From Nymphaea colorata (taxonomy: Eukaryota; Streptophyta; Magnoliopsida; Nymphaeales; Nymphaeaceae): DNA of 64,000 nucleotides. The stretch is from positions 19,596,581 through 19,660,580 of the forward strand of contig NC_045147.1 in NCBI RefSeq assembly GCF_008831285.2. The letters are read 5' to 3'. A program made the position numbers and the translations under genes. Of this stretch, positions 21,801-33,306 are shown one piece after another; the stretch's first letter is position 1, and the number at the start of each line of letters is the position of its first letter. The notes under the pieces are model-generated. The model worked only from the letters and a program-made list of their open reading frames with translations. It ran no database searches and was not told the DNA's origin.

Positions 21801-22925
21801 GTGAAAATGATCTTTGTCCAATGGACAAAGATCTCAATCTTCCATGTACAATTATAACATACGAAATATTCAATACAAAATCTTGCAATAGGAGACATCA
21901 AAGATAATTTTCCAAGGTTGAAATATCCAAATTTGATTCAAATATTTATAACAATCTTCCGGACAACATTGTCCAAAGAATAATTGAATATCATAAATTG
22001 TTCACATAGTATACATCACTTTGGCTAAAATGGTCGACAATCAACTTCCCGAACCACCATTCATACATCCAACATTTATTTGATGAAAAAGAATATCATA
22101 CCATTGATACACAATGTCATATTGGGACTTTGGATCAAAGGTCTGACCTGGCCCGGATAAACTGTTGAGCTCAAATTTAAAATCTCGGTTTGAATCAGGG
22201 GTCTAATCTGATTCGTCTTAGGTGTTCGATTTTGATTTGGGAGAAATGATTTGGATTAGAGGTTGAATATGATTCAATTAAGATGTTGAATTTGGTTCAA
22301 GGGTCTCATCTGATCCGGTATAGATGTTGAAACTCAGGTCATGGGTCCGGAACAGAGGTCTCATCTGTCCGGCTTTAGGTGTTTGCAACTAGAGTCTAGA
22401 TCACATGTCTAATATGATCTTATTTAGATGTTGCACTTGGGTTTGGATTTATGTCAATGATCGCAATCTACAATCCACTTTTCTGCATCGTGTGGGCGAT
22501 CTCCTAAGCTTCCCAATAAACAAGTTCAAAGGTCATAAGTAATGAAAATGATCATTGTCCCAAAGATAAGGATTTTAATTTTCCATGCACATTTATTACA
22601 CATGAAATATTCAATACAAAATCTATGAATGGGGAACATCAAAGATAATTATCCAACTTTGGGATCTCCTAATCCATGATTCAAATATTTATATGAATCT
22701 TCTTGGCAAAATAATCCAAAGAATCATTGTAGATCACAAACTGTTCATATAGTGTGCTTCACCTTTTTTAAAATAGTGCACAATCAACTTCTCAAACCGT
22801 CAGTCATACGTCCAATATTTATTTGATGAGAAAGAATATCATAGAAATGATAGAAGATGTCAAAGAAAAATGATAGAAGATGTCAAGGGAATTTGGATCA
22901 GAGGTCTGATCTGGCCCATAGGTGT
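18890..22925. repeat. R2 array, alternating ~0.7-kb units (1.42-kb period)
   Basis: Two diverged unit types alternate. One begins near a gggcatcctgtgag-type word (18900, 20322, 21740), the other near a gcatcgtgtgggcgatctcc-type word (19628, 21047, 22480). Spacing alternates ~728/692/727/693/740 bp, so the higher-order period is about 1.42 kb. Each unit has a left part built around aagatttcaatcttccatgtac-like sequence and a right part of degenerate ~55-bp sub-repeats. The array stops abruptly near 22925 at cataggtgttgaaag. Frames of 70-140 codons on the minus strand are repeat translations. Function unknown. Confidence 0.85.
19279..19600. repeat. Six degenerate ~55-bp sub-repeats within R2
   Basis: Six successive copies share the frame agaggtct, then tctgat, then ttaggtgttg or tagatgttg. 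They start near 19279, 19340, 19400, 19440, 19497 and 19545, with lengths of about 40-62 bp. Equivalent blocks occur at 20020-20300, 20713-21020, 21435-21700 and 22130-22450. Confidence 0.65.
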
Positions 22926-23980
22926 TGAAAGCTGCCCTTGCAAAATTTTGAAAAACTGAATAGCATTTAAAGCTTTTAAAGCTTTTTTAAGATATTACTT
23001 ATGAAACCTTTGGGTCTACAAAACTCGTGAAAATTGTGGCTTTTATAAATGAAAAAGAGTTTGAAATGCATGAGCTTTCCAAACTAGAAAATTTTTACGA
23101 AGGTCACATTTGTGCAAAAGTTTAGCCAAAAGTTTTTAAAATGTCATACCTTATAAAACCCCCAAACAATTGTCAAAGTCATCACAATGTTTAGAAAACT
23201 TCTGTTACAAAAACAACACTTAAAAATTTTCAAAAATCGAAGAATGTATCAATCTCTTAAATATTTCAAGACTTGAATTATAAGGTGAGAGTCACAAAAC
23301 CTGTGAAAGTCATGTGCCTTGTAAATTTAAAACAGTTTGAAAAATGCTTAAAAATTTTCCACTAAAATTTGTCAAGTTAGTGAAAAAGTTTATCTCCCTT
23401 GTAAAAAGTTTTAAAAATGCAAGATTTTTGTAAAACGAGAAAAATTTTCAAGAGACACTTGAAATTTTTTTAAGAAATTAAAGAATGGGCTACGCTTTTA
23501 AGAATTTCAAACAGTTTAAATGTTTCACAAAAAATGTTAAAAAATAAGGGGCAACTTGCAAAAGCTGAAACCATTGTCAAAATCACAAAAATTGTTCAAA
23601 AGTTTTATAAGTTAGAAACAACAATTGAAATTTTTTCAAAAATTATCAAGCTTTTGAAATTTCCAAAAAGTGTACTTTGAAATTCGTCAAATAGTTTGTA
23701 GTCATTATAAAAATATGTAAAAAATCTTGTAAAACGAAAACGATTGTTATCATGTTTAGAAAAAATAATGCAAAAAAAAAAAACTCAAGATAATGGTAGC
23801 TTTAAACAGGCCGAAATAATTTCCAAAAGATCTCTAAAAGACAAAAATTTTACATGTTGAAACCATACTTCCAAAATGTTCAAAAATTGAAAAATGCGTT
23901 AAGCTTATTAAAATCCTCATTGTTTTACTTGTAAAATGTCAGAGTTTTCAAAACTTGTGAAAGTTGTGAATTCTGTAAAT
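22926..23980. repeat. Very AT-rich decayed repeat stretch
   Basis: About 1 kb dominated by ttcaaaaatt/aaaatttttc words. A longer motif (gtgaaag, then tgtaaatttaaaacagttt) recurs in degenerate form near 23030, 23310 and 23960, suggesting an old tandem repeat. No gene is seen. Confidence 0.45.
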
Positions 23981-24029
23981 TAAAAACAGTTTTCAATGGA
24001 AGAGCATTGAAAACTAGAAAAAATGATGA

Positions 24030-24210
24030 TGAACTTGAAGGTCTCCTTTACAAAATTGTTCATCTGAATGATGAAACAAATGTCGAAGAACTCATCAAAG
24101 TGTTCATAGCGATTCTCAAGAGATGACCCATCAAATGATGGTAACATTTGAATTAAATGGGGTTCAACCTCATAGTTGTATGTTGCAATCTTAGGTCTTC
24201 TGATAGCAGG
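24030..24210 (-). pseudogene. Ty3/gypsy-like gag remnant
   Basis: The minus strand encodes about 60 residues that resemble the N-terminal part of plant Ty3/gypsy gag proteins. The segment EPHLIQMLPSFDG, followed by YEHFDEFFDIC and then a KETFK block, follows the usual pattern of a proline- and glycine-containing start, a conserved H/F/C helix and a K/D-rich helix. The frame then runs into unrelated AT-rich sequence and ends. No protease, integrase or reverse transcriptase is seen nearby and no LTR was identified. I read it as a small fossil of a retrotransposon. The assignment rests on motif resemblance only. Confidence 0.5.
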
Positions 24211-24234
24211 ATTTTGTTTCAGATGCATGAACAA

Positions 24235-26985
24235 AGTATTCTTTAACTGGATGGATCTAGGGTCGTGGATTTTGTGTGAATCTCAACGTTACATTGTTCC
24301 CATTATTAGCAACACCTTCTTCACTTTAAATCGGAAGGCCTTTTGAGTGTCCTTGTCTTATCATGATACTTTTTGCTTCCGATTCAAATTGATGAAGGAT
24401 TCTTCCTAAAGTTTTTTGCCCTTGTATACACTACCAATACCCTTGGTGTATGGCCCAGTTCCTACTTATGGCTTCTAGCCTAGCCTACCTCCTGTGAAAG
24501 GACAAGCCATAGTCCTAACTCAGCGAGTTGACAACAAAATAATTTTTGCTAGCCATTAACAGTGCTAACAATGCAACAAATGAAAAATGCACAACAAGCA
24601 AGCAAACAAGAAATAAACAGAGTAAATATTTTCAGCCTTGGCCGCCCTGCACTTTCATAAGTTACAATTCATGACAAGTTCTGTAATGCAACAAAATTAC
24701 AAAGACACAGATGTCCTAAAATCCACCAAAAATATGAAATAAAAGATAATTCTCCTAAAGAAAACAAGAGAATAAAAAAAAACCTACAGAAAATTAAAAA
24801 TCAAGGAATTTGATTTAGAAAACACGGAAAACATAATTCTGTTTTTACAGAGAAGAAACATGGATTTTGCCAAAAATTCAATCTCTCTCTTTCTGCAACT
24901 CCACGAATTCTGAACTTTTTGGCACACTTCCCAGAAGTATAGAAAGTTACTGACCAGAACATGAGCCCAGAGTGCTAACTTCAATCTTCTGAAATGTGTT
25001 CAGAAAGCCTCTATTTTGTTACATCGACAAGCTTTCTTTGTTTTGATATTTTGAAATCAACAAGTTAAAATGGGGATTCTTCTGAAAATATTTTACTTAA
25101 GTAGCCTTTGGTCTTTGTTTTAAACAAATAAAATATGCCCAAACCAAAATTAGAAATTTTCAACCAGATTCAATATTTTTAAATGAATTTAAATCTCAAA
25201 CAACCTTCTGTTGAAGAATAGAATATATAGGTTGGAAACCATAGCTTTTCTTTTCTGTTTTTTATGGCTAGAAAGATGCACAAGCTACTCTAAAACATGT
25301 AAGCACCCACGAACAACAAAAAACATACTAACAAACTTTAACAAAATGAAAGCTCAAAAAATTTAAAACAGAACTAGCACATACCTGTCCACTTGCTCAT
25401 TTTCATGCAATCACCATAACAACTCAAGCAAGTATAAAAGTGAGCATAGAAACGTGATGTATGTGAATCTACATGTAACTGACTATATTCAAAACCTATA
25501 TGTAACTAACTAACTAATCTAACCTTAGAAAGCAATAAAAAATATCAAATAAGTCATTCTAAATATCTAATACTTAGAAGTCCAAATACAACAAGCTTCA
25601 TATGTGATAAAAAAGCTTAAAAAAAAATCAGATCCAAACAACTTCACAACAATCAATATTGAGGCATCAACAAATTCAAAAACATATAGACAGGGACCAG
25701 ACAACTTCATATATGATCTGAGACTATGAATATTTCCACAAAAAAAGAAAGAATTGAACACTTCACCTTCCAACAGCATGTTCTTCTACAACACTTACGA
25801 TCAGACCCACAATAGATCTCCTTCTCCACACCCACAATCAGACACACTTTTGATTTCTTTTCCAGCACGAATGCTCTGATCCCCATCTGAGTTTTCCAAC
25901 AGCAACGCATCAGATATGTGCTCATATACACGATGTCCACAAGTTTTAGATTTACCTAGACATTAAAGAGAAAGAGGCATTGCTGCATTGTGGTTGCAAC
26001 TGATCAGATCCAAGATCCCCAGATCTCCTAGGTTATCGGTAGATTTTGGTGATTAACACATCCAGGAAGGAGACTACAACAACTAAGAAAACACCCACAA
26101 TCGAGATAGTTAGATCACATCTAGAGATGGTGTCAGATGCATTAGATTCAAACTACCGTTGATTCCATGTTGACAATGAAGGAAGAGAATAAAAAAAATG
26201 TCCTTTATTAACTCTAATACTATTAGTTCATCCTAATCTGGTTCCACATCAAGAAGTAGCATACACCTCATCCACCTTGAGGCACGAACCGTATGCCTCA
26301 TGCAATCAAATTAAAAGTTTAAAAGCTTCAAAAACAGTCACTGTAAAATAGAACTTTGGGGATGAAGATAGTGAAAATGGATGAAAACCAACATAATTTA
26401 GATATAAAGCAATTCAACTTCTAGACATTCGATAGAAAAAATCATACAAACAAAGCCATCATCCAAGCACCACACCTTATAACAATCAAAGCCATTGCAG
26501 ATACAAAACCCAAACACGAATTCAGTGAACGAACGGATACACACTCAAAAAGGGGTAAAAGAAAGCCTTAGGAGAGCGTGGTTTTCAGCATCATTCAACT
26601 AACATTAATGTCATTCATGGAAAAGCTCTCAAAATAATAACATAATTGAGGAAAACTATGAACATAACATTGGATGAAAGTTATGAAATAAATGAGAAAT
26701 ACACGAGAAACAAAGGAAATCAAATACAAATCAGCCAAGCGAATCATCCTTCGTGGGTTCACGGAAGGAACTTAACAGAGCACAAAAAGCTCTACTGCAA
26801 CTATAGAGAATCGAGCAAAATGATGCATCCGAAGGAAAAAATTGTATTCCGATGAGACGAAAGAAAAAGGTTCAAGAGAAAAAATAGCAAACAACATGAA
26901 TGAGACGGAAACGTGAGAGAGAAGAAAAGAGTAGTTCATTTAATGGTCAGTGGTTTGGGTATGAAGGAAAGAAGGAAGAAACAAA
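24235..26985. other. AT-rich intergenic DNA, no gene recognised
   Basis: The first 300 bases may belong to the 5' side of the gag remnant (minus strand). The rest is AT-rich with only short frames (at most 77 codons, 25707-25940 minus) that resemble no family I know. If the candidate transcript at 27 kb is real, its introns and later exons would lie here, but I could not identify them. Confidence 0.4.
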
Positions 26986-26991
26986 CAATAC

Positions 26992-27400
26992 CTCGAAACC
27001 AGACCCGCCGATGGCTGCCAAGGAGGCGAGTAGGCTGCGAAGGGGTTCATCTGATAAGGTTTAGGACTGCCGATCAGCCGATCTTTGATGGCCTTAGACG
27101 GCTGCAAGCGATTTCGAGATTAGGTTCGTCGGATTCACAAACCCAAGGAACCTGACAAAGGGGTCCCCGAAGCCTGAAAAGCTCGCTGCATTCCACCGGC
27201 TCTGCCTCTGCTTGAAACCACAAGCCCCACCCACGACAACGACCAGTGCGGGGTCTCTCTCTCTCTCCCTCTCTCGCTCTGCGGCTATCTGCGCTCTCTC
27301 TCTATCCCGCGGCATTGGCTTTCGAGAAGGCGGTCTTCTGCTCTCACTCACCCGCGGCAATGGCTTTACCCGCGAAACATTCAACTTCGAAGTCGGTAAA
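26992..27400 (-). other. Possible 5' end of a minus-strand gene (leader plus short first exon)
   Basis: Read on the minus strand, a GC-richer block with a long GA tract resembles a plant 5' leader. It leads to an ATG at 27050 opening MNPFAAYSPPWQPSAGLVS, after which cgag is followed by gtattgttt, a plausible splice donor (exon end ~26992). A TATA-like ttttattta lies about 20 bases upstream of the block. Against this, several earlier ATGs occur in the leader, no second exon was found, and an ATG frame also exists on the plus strand (27014). Product unknown. Confidence 0.22.
27247..27310. repeat. CT/GA microsatellite
   Basis: Interrupted runs of ctctctct, typical of plant 5' leaders. The frames overlapping it on both strands (Ser/Leu-rich or Arg/Glu-rich) are by-products. 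Confidence 0.8.
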
Positions 27401-27483
27401 TAAAACAAAAGAATACGAGTACAGCTGTCCGTCCAAAATAGGGAACTTGCTAAGTAGTGGAACGGAAAGGTGGTTAAGTCCAA

Positions 27484-28740
27484 AACTGGCGTGCTCGTTA
27501 AGATTAGCTACCAAATATTAAAATGGAAACAAAACAACTCGTTGTCCATAAAAATCAAGGAATAAGTTGTGGGAATGACAAAATTCGATAAAGAAATCAC
27601 ACTTAAAATTTGAATTTGAAAAATGAAGGGCTCTGGTCGTGTATGGTCTTCTTGATGTTGACACAGTCCCATGTACTTGGAATAATAAATATTGAAGTTT
27701 CTCAATTTATGTGGATAAAAAAAATTCATTTATTTTTTTAGATTTCGTAATGCAGCGTGCCTCTTATAAGCTGCAAATTAAATATCGTATTTACATTTTT
27801 CTTATTTTTCTGATGCCTTTCTTTAAGATCAAGATAAGCTGAGGAATTCATTAAGCTTTGCCTCTGAAATGCCGTTTCAGTCTGTCAGTAAAGATCAGCT
27901 GGCCGTAATTTCTTATTATCGCCAATGATGCCAACAAATTTAATTTAGATCTGATATCCAACCAAGCGGCTTCAAATACATCATATATGGAAATCAAGAA
28001 AACAATTTGAAATTCGACTAAGAAATCAGATCAAATTCAGATTTGAATTTAATAAATGAAATCTGATTGGAATAGGGTTGAAATTCATATTTAAATAATG
28101 TCTGACTGGATCAAATTTAGGTTTAGTCATATATTGATCTCAACTGGATTGGGCAAATCTCCCCATTTCCCATGTTAAATCCTCAAAGTGGTAGCAAATT
28201 TTTGCCTCTTTGACTCCTAATATTAGCATAATGAAGACGACAATCTTATTCTTATTTGTTTATAACTTAACAAAGACTATATTTAAACTTAAAAGACTGT
28301 ATTGAAGTAGAAGCTCTTTCAAGATACCATCATTCAAACGGGAGAATTTTTTTAGTCCCATCATCTCTTGAAATTATGGCCAAAAGTCAGCCCCTAACAT
28401 GTTGCTTCCTTTTATTTTTTCTTTAATTTGACAAGTTAAGTGTATCAGTAGTAAGATTGTGCCAAGAAAGTCACGGTTTTTATGGAGCTCTTGAAGGAGA
28501 CCTTCAACCTGAATCGCCCGAAGAAACGATAGATTGTGCCAAGAGAGTCGCTCGGGGAGGGTTCGAACTCGGAAGCAGTATTCGGTTAGCGGACCACAGA
28601 ATTTGCTTCTCACTTTTGTCCTCACGGGTGACGCTGCCGCCTTCGGAACGCATACGTGTACAGGACTCATCGTGGAAACAATGTAATTTTTTGGGTTCTG
28701 AAGGGAAAAGAAGCGAAAGCCCATAGAACGTGAGGGGAAG
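27484..28740. other. Intergenic, no gene recognised
   Basis: AT-rich to about 28440, then a GC-richer stretch with short opposing frames (116 codons minus, 89 plus) that resemble nothing I know. The right end is likely the promoter of the V-ATPase gene; an agccca motif (site II type, TGGGCT on the other strand) lies near 28716. Confidence 0.4.
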
Positions 28741-28926
28741 TGCTTCCGGCGAGCCCCCTTCTTGGAGTGCTACGCCGATTAAAGATCAGAAACGGCAGAA
28801 GAGGAAGGACTAATCGCGACGGTTTTTAGCATTTTGCGTTTGAGGTCGGATTCTAGATCGTGTTTCTATCGTCTCATCAAAATCTTTGGGTTGGAGAACG
28901 GAGAAGGTACTCCATCTGATCGATTC

Positions 28927-28934
28927 TAGGGTTT
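28927..28934 (+). promoter_or_regulatory. telo-box-like motif upstream of VHA-D
   Basis: TAGGGTTT, the reverse complement of the AAACCCTA telo-box common in promoters and leaders of plant housekeeping and translation genes, about 130 bases before the start codon. Confidence 0.4.
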
Positions 28935-29034
28935 TTCTGCAATTAGATTGAAAGAATCGTGATTTTGGGATTCTTTGGGTGTAAAGATAAAAGGGATTTG
29001 TGTTCTTCTTGTTCGGAATCGTTCCGATATAGGC

Positions 29035-29042
29035 TAGGGTTT
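29035..29042 (+). promoter_or_regulatory. Second telo-box-like motif in the VHA-D leader
   Basis: TAGGGTTT again, 17 bases before the start codon, so probably within the 5' untranslated region. Functional meaning is inferred from the family of sites, not shown. Confidence 0.4.
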
Positions 29043-29058
29043 TGGTATCGTCAGGAAG

Positions 29059-29838
29059 ATGGCCGGCCAGGGTCAGAGGCTCAACGTCGTTCCGACGGTG
29101 ACGATGCTCGGGGTCATGAAGGCCCGCCTAATCGGTGCCACGAGGGGCCACGCCCTACTCAAAAAGAAGAGCGACGCCCTGACCGTTCAGTTCCGGCAGA
29201 TCCTGAAGAAGATCGTCTCCGCCAAGGAGTCGATGGGCGACATCATGAAGACATCCGCTTTCGCCCTCACGGAGGCCAAGTATGTCGCCGGCGATAATGT
29301 CAAGCACGTCGTCCTCGAGAACGTCCGATCCGCGACGCTGAAGGTTCGATCCCGTCAGGAGAACGTCGCCGGCGTCAAGCTCCCGAGGTTCGAGTACTTC
29401 AGCGACGGCGAGACCAAGAATGATCTGACCGGGCTAGCGAGGGGCGGGCAGCAGATCCAGCTCTGCCGCGCAGCCTACATCAAGGCCATCGAGGTCCTAG
29501 TCGAGCTCGCTTCTCTGCAAACGTCGTTCCTGACGCTCGATGAGGCGATAAAAACGACGAATCGGAGGGTCAACGCGCTCGAGAACGTGGTGAAGCCGAG
29601 GCTCGAGAACACAATCAATTACATCAAGGGTGAGCTCGATGAGCTAGAGAGAGAGGATTTCTTTCGGCTTAAGAAGATTCAGGGGTACAAGAAGAGGGAA
29701 ATCGAGCGGCAAATGCTAGCGGCCAAGCAGTACGCAGACGAGCAGGAGGCGGAGAAGATTTCTCTCAAGAAGGGGATCTCAATCAATGCCGCGCACAATC
29801 TGCTGGCAGTGGAGAAGGATGAAGACATTATCTTCTAA
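29059..29838 (+). CDS. VHA-D: V-type proton ATPase subunit D
   Basis: A complete 259-residue protein in one exon, close to the ~260 residues usual in plants. It begins MAGQGQRLNVVPTVTMLGVM and ends in EDIIF; the block GHALLKKKSDALTVQFR and the C-terminal segment around KKIQGYKKREIE are hallmarks of subunit D. Subunit D forms the long coiled-coil central axle of the V1 sector. With subunit F it couples ATP hydrolysis in the A3B3 head to rotation of the membrane c-ring, acidifying the vacuole and endomembranes. Both terminal helices are charged and heptad-rich. The ATG is the first in frame after the leader and lies in a good context (gaagATGG). The coding region is much more GC-rich than its flanks, and no lesion is visible. 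Confidence 0.97.
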   Translation: MAGQGQRLNVVPTVTMLGVMKARLIGATRGHALLKKKSDALTVQFRQILKKIVSAKESMGDIMKTSAFALTEAKYVAGDNVKHVVLENVRSATLKVRSRQENVAGVKLPRFEYFSDGETKNDLTGLARGGQQIQLCRAAYIKAIEVLVELASLQTSFLTLDEAIKTTNRRVNALENVVKPRLENTINYIKGELDELEREDFFRLKKIQGYKKREIERQMLAAKQYADEQEAEKISLKKGISINAAHNLLAVEKDEDIIF

Positions 29839-32685
29839 GAGGTTCTGTTTAATACTGTGCTGTATTTCTTTTCAGGATATTGTTTTCGAGTAATGTTAGG
29901 AATCAGTAGCTTTCCTGGGGTGGAAACAAGGCCTTCCTTTTTCTACTTGAAGGGTGTTCATTTTGGTTCTTCCAGCACGTAACAAAAATAAATTAACCGT
30001 TGAGTTAGCAGAATGTAGCATATGAGAGATTTCGATGTGTTGTTTTAGAGCATATCTTATGGAATAAGCTATAGTTTTGATGATGATATCTTTGCTCGAT
30101 GCAAAATCTTTCTTCCTAATTTTCTTGGCCAATTCCACCCTTTTCCCTTTTCAGGTGAACTTGTTAATTCGTCGTTTTGCTTTTCGGTGTTTACTTTTCT
30201 CACTCTTTGTGAGAAGTCATATCTGCTTATACAGCTGACTGAATTGGCTTATTACTGTAGTTATTGAATGTTGGAATTGGAAGTAATGGGTAATGCGATC
30301 ATTATAGGATCATTGACCCATTCCAGCTGTTCTTCTTGCAGTGCTTTTGATTATTTTATAGCCTAAAGCATTGCTCTACAAATTTGTCACTTCATCTATA
30401 TAGAACGGTCTGAAATCTGATTTAAATATAATATCATACCTACAACTGTGTATCAAATCTACTACTTGGAATCACGGTTCATTATTGTCGACTCTTGTGT
30501 AGATACAGTTCCTTCGTGGCACTTGATCTGAATGTGTTTAATATTCAATTCATTTTCTAATCCAGCTATTTCTGAAGCGAGGGCGCAAAGGCATCTAGTG
30601 AGTGAATCGTGATAATAGGTGCGATTTGTTTGACAAGTGAATGCAAAGCTAATAATACATAAGCAATTGATAAAAAATTTCTGGACTGTTCGAATGTCAA
30701 TTGATGTTGGTCACAATTTTTTAATTCTTTGGTTATTCATATGCCTTGCGGTCTTTACAATGATTGCATATTTTGAGATTGGGGAAGAGAGGAAGCGTTA
30801 CTTGAGAAACTTGTGCCTTCTACTATGAAGACACAGCAAATCAACTGTTGCAGACAAATTCAGGTATTATTCAGCAATGGTCTTTGAACAGAATTTTCCT
30901 GCTAAAAATAGCAGGTTGGGTTGAATTTGGGTCAGGTTTCTGTTGTATGTGATGTGCGTGCTTGCTGTGGCTTTAACTTTCTATTTGGAAGTTGGAATCA
31001 TTGGTTGCTGTCTTACTTGTTGCCACCTTAGTTGTAAAAATGTGCCTATGAGTGGCTATGCCCTACATTGCCACCTTCTGGACTAGGCTGTGTCACTTGG
31101 GCACCCAAGTGAAAAAGATATGTTAGAATTCTTTTTTCCCCTCTGTTTTTCTTCTATTTTACTTTTCGTTATTATTTTGCTTCATTTTATTTTTATTTTT
31201 TTCTCCTTCTTCTTCCTAACTTTTTCTTTCATTTTTTGTTTTTGGCCTTCACCAAGGCTATCCTAGCACTTTTAACTACTAAGGATACCACATGCACGTC
31301 TCATTAGGTCTATAGAGCATTGAAGGACTGGCATCCACAGGGAAGGGAGCTAGTCTTCCACCCAGATGTGTTGTTGGGTCTATAGCATTGACTTACTGAC
31401 ATCCAGATGGAATGAAGTTAGTTTTCACCCAGCTGATATCTAGATGATCCCTGACTTCAGAATATCTAGCAAAAAGCCGTGTCCTGTCTCCCAGTTATCC
31501 ATCCTTTCCAATACTTTCTGCGAGATATAACAGAGATCCTGCTACTGAATGAGCTAAATACTCCAGTAGCTCCTCAACAAGTTTCTGGCTGTAACAGCTC
31601 GGTACCATCCTTCCAAATAATCCCCTTGAAAACTTTCCCGGTTGAATCAACTAACATCTTAGTTACAAGCAAAGCCTTGGTCTGGATTCTTGCTTCAAGA
31701 TTGATTTGGTAACACGCATGCCTCCTTCAGTGCCAGTGCTGCTAAGCCAAAATCCCACCTACACCCAAATTTTAACCTTCAATTGGAGCACATCATCCAT
31801 CTTTTGTTTAAATTACAATTAACAATTTTACCGGAGGTCTGATGTCACTGGCGATCTGTTAGAAAAGAAAACCAACAAGGTTTCAGAGGGAGGAAATCGA
31901 TGAAAGTCAAAGTTGAAGCCGCGTTCCAACTTGTCTGAAAGACATCAAGTTGCCAAATATGTAGCAACATTTCCAAATATTTGTAAGGATGTTATGAGAT
32001 ATTTAAGTGTTGAAGACTACTGGTACCTCAGATACAAGCTGGGGCCATAGCACCAATACTATTTCTGTCAAGGTCGAGGTATCAGCTTCTTCTACCTATG
32101 TACCCTTTCTGAATATCTGCTGATTTGGATGAATTAAATTGCAGAGAGGTAACTGAATGAGAATGCCCTGGTTACTTGCACCCAGACAACCCTAGCGTTT
32201 AACCTTCTACAGGAAACATTCAACCTGAACACTTTCTTCAGCTTCATGAAGAGACCTGTTAATTGTCTTTTCCAGAAAGACCTGCTAATTGTGGTGTTTG
32301 AGATTGTTCAAGGGTAGCGAGGAATCTAATGCTGAAAGGTAATTTCTTGAGTGTCTAGATAAGAGCCTGCCTCAGTTATAGGGAACGGCTAGGTTGTATT
32401 TTATTCATCAGTTTCGCTGGAAGATTCAAGCATTTTTGTATCAAGTTATTGCAAGATCAAGCAATCTGCACAATGATGCATGTAAGAACCATTGGAACCA
32501 AGCAGCTTTGACTAAACCTGTTTGCGATCTGCGAGTAGAGGAGGTCGAGAGCGGCAAGGGACTGAACCGGCGAAAGTTAGTCACGCGGTGCCACGCACCC
32601 TTTCGCACAAGGTTTCTAACTAAATCTGGAAGGCTACCTTTTAGCTTGGTGGAGCAGATTCTAATGCAAAGAAATCCCACGTTCT
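29839..32685. other. Intergenic, includes VHA-D 3' flank
   Basis: The first few hundred bases are presumably the 3' untranslated region and terminator of VHA-D. No gene is recognised in the rest; frames are under 110 codons. A short perfect inverted repeat cacttggg/cccaagtg lies at 31094-31111. Confidence 0.5.
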
Positions 32686-33306
32686 CTCTTGGAATACAAC
32701 AGATCGATACTCCTTAGTTGCCACCACGGCCATTTCATCCATCAAAGCACGCCATTCTGGCCTAGGTGGGACTGGAGGATGCATCCCATGCTCAAGGGTA
32801 GCAGCAGTGAAACGCTGGAGTGTACGAAAACATAAATGCTCCTCTCCAAATGACTGCTCTATAACTTCACCTTGGACAGTGACGCGAAGAGATCCGTGAA
32901 TAGTATCAGGTGGCTGAGACAGGATGGCAAGATGAGTAGGTCCACCACCTCTTCCAACTGTTCCTCCTCTACCATGGAACATTGTCAACTTGACACCATA
33001 TTGCTTGGCAACTTTTACAAGCTCCTCCTGAGCTTTGTATAGCTGCCAGGCAGCTGATAGTCTTCCAGCATCCTTGCCAGAGTCTGAATATCCAATCATA
33101 ACCTCTTGCTTCCCATTTATCCTGTTCTGTACCAGTCAATTGAAAAGAGCCGAGCTACAGCAGCAGGTGCAGCTTCAAGATCAGCAAGTTTCTCAAACAA
33201 TGGAACCACTCTCAGTGGTTTTTTCACATGGCATTCACGTTGCAAAAGCTCAACAGCAAGAACATCTGATGGAGCTGTGGCCATTGAGATAATGTATGCT
33301 CCAAAA
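32686..33306 (-). pseudogene. Phosphoenolpyruvate carboxylase fragment, frameshifted
   Basis: The minus strand encodes about 207 residues of the C-terminal half of PEPC, out of ~965 in the intact plant enzyme. In order: [14 protein letters not shown], the [20 protein letters not shown] block, [11 protein letters not shown], the glycine-rich [14 protein letters not shown] loop, and [11 protein letters not shown], ending at YRSVVFQE. Two lesions are seen. One base is missing near 33125, in codons that normally read WYRNRINGK, so upstream and downstream parts are in different frames. Homology also stops abruptly after FQE with no GT donor, and before FGAY. No other PEPC exons, including the one with the catalytic histidine, were found. 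Within the matched region conservation is very high, so the copy is young. Confidence 0.93.

Noticed and set aside
1-22925. Regular repeats as a CRISPR-like array
   Set aside because: Units are 308 bp and ~700 bp with no short repeat/unique spacer pattern, in a plant nuclear context.
27212-27521. Plus-strand frames rich in Ser/Leu near 27.2-27.5 kb
   Set aside because: They arise from the CT microsatellite and have no homology.
28557-28572. gggttcgaactc, resembling a tRNA B box
   Set aside because: No A box at the right distance and no cloverleaf could be folded around it; at most a SINE relic.
32394-32717. Opposing ~80-107 codon frames just beyond the PEPC fragment
   Set aside because: Both strands are open, as expected from composition; neither continues the PEPC sequence nor resembles another protein.
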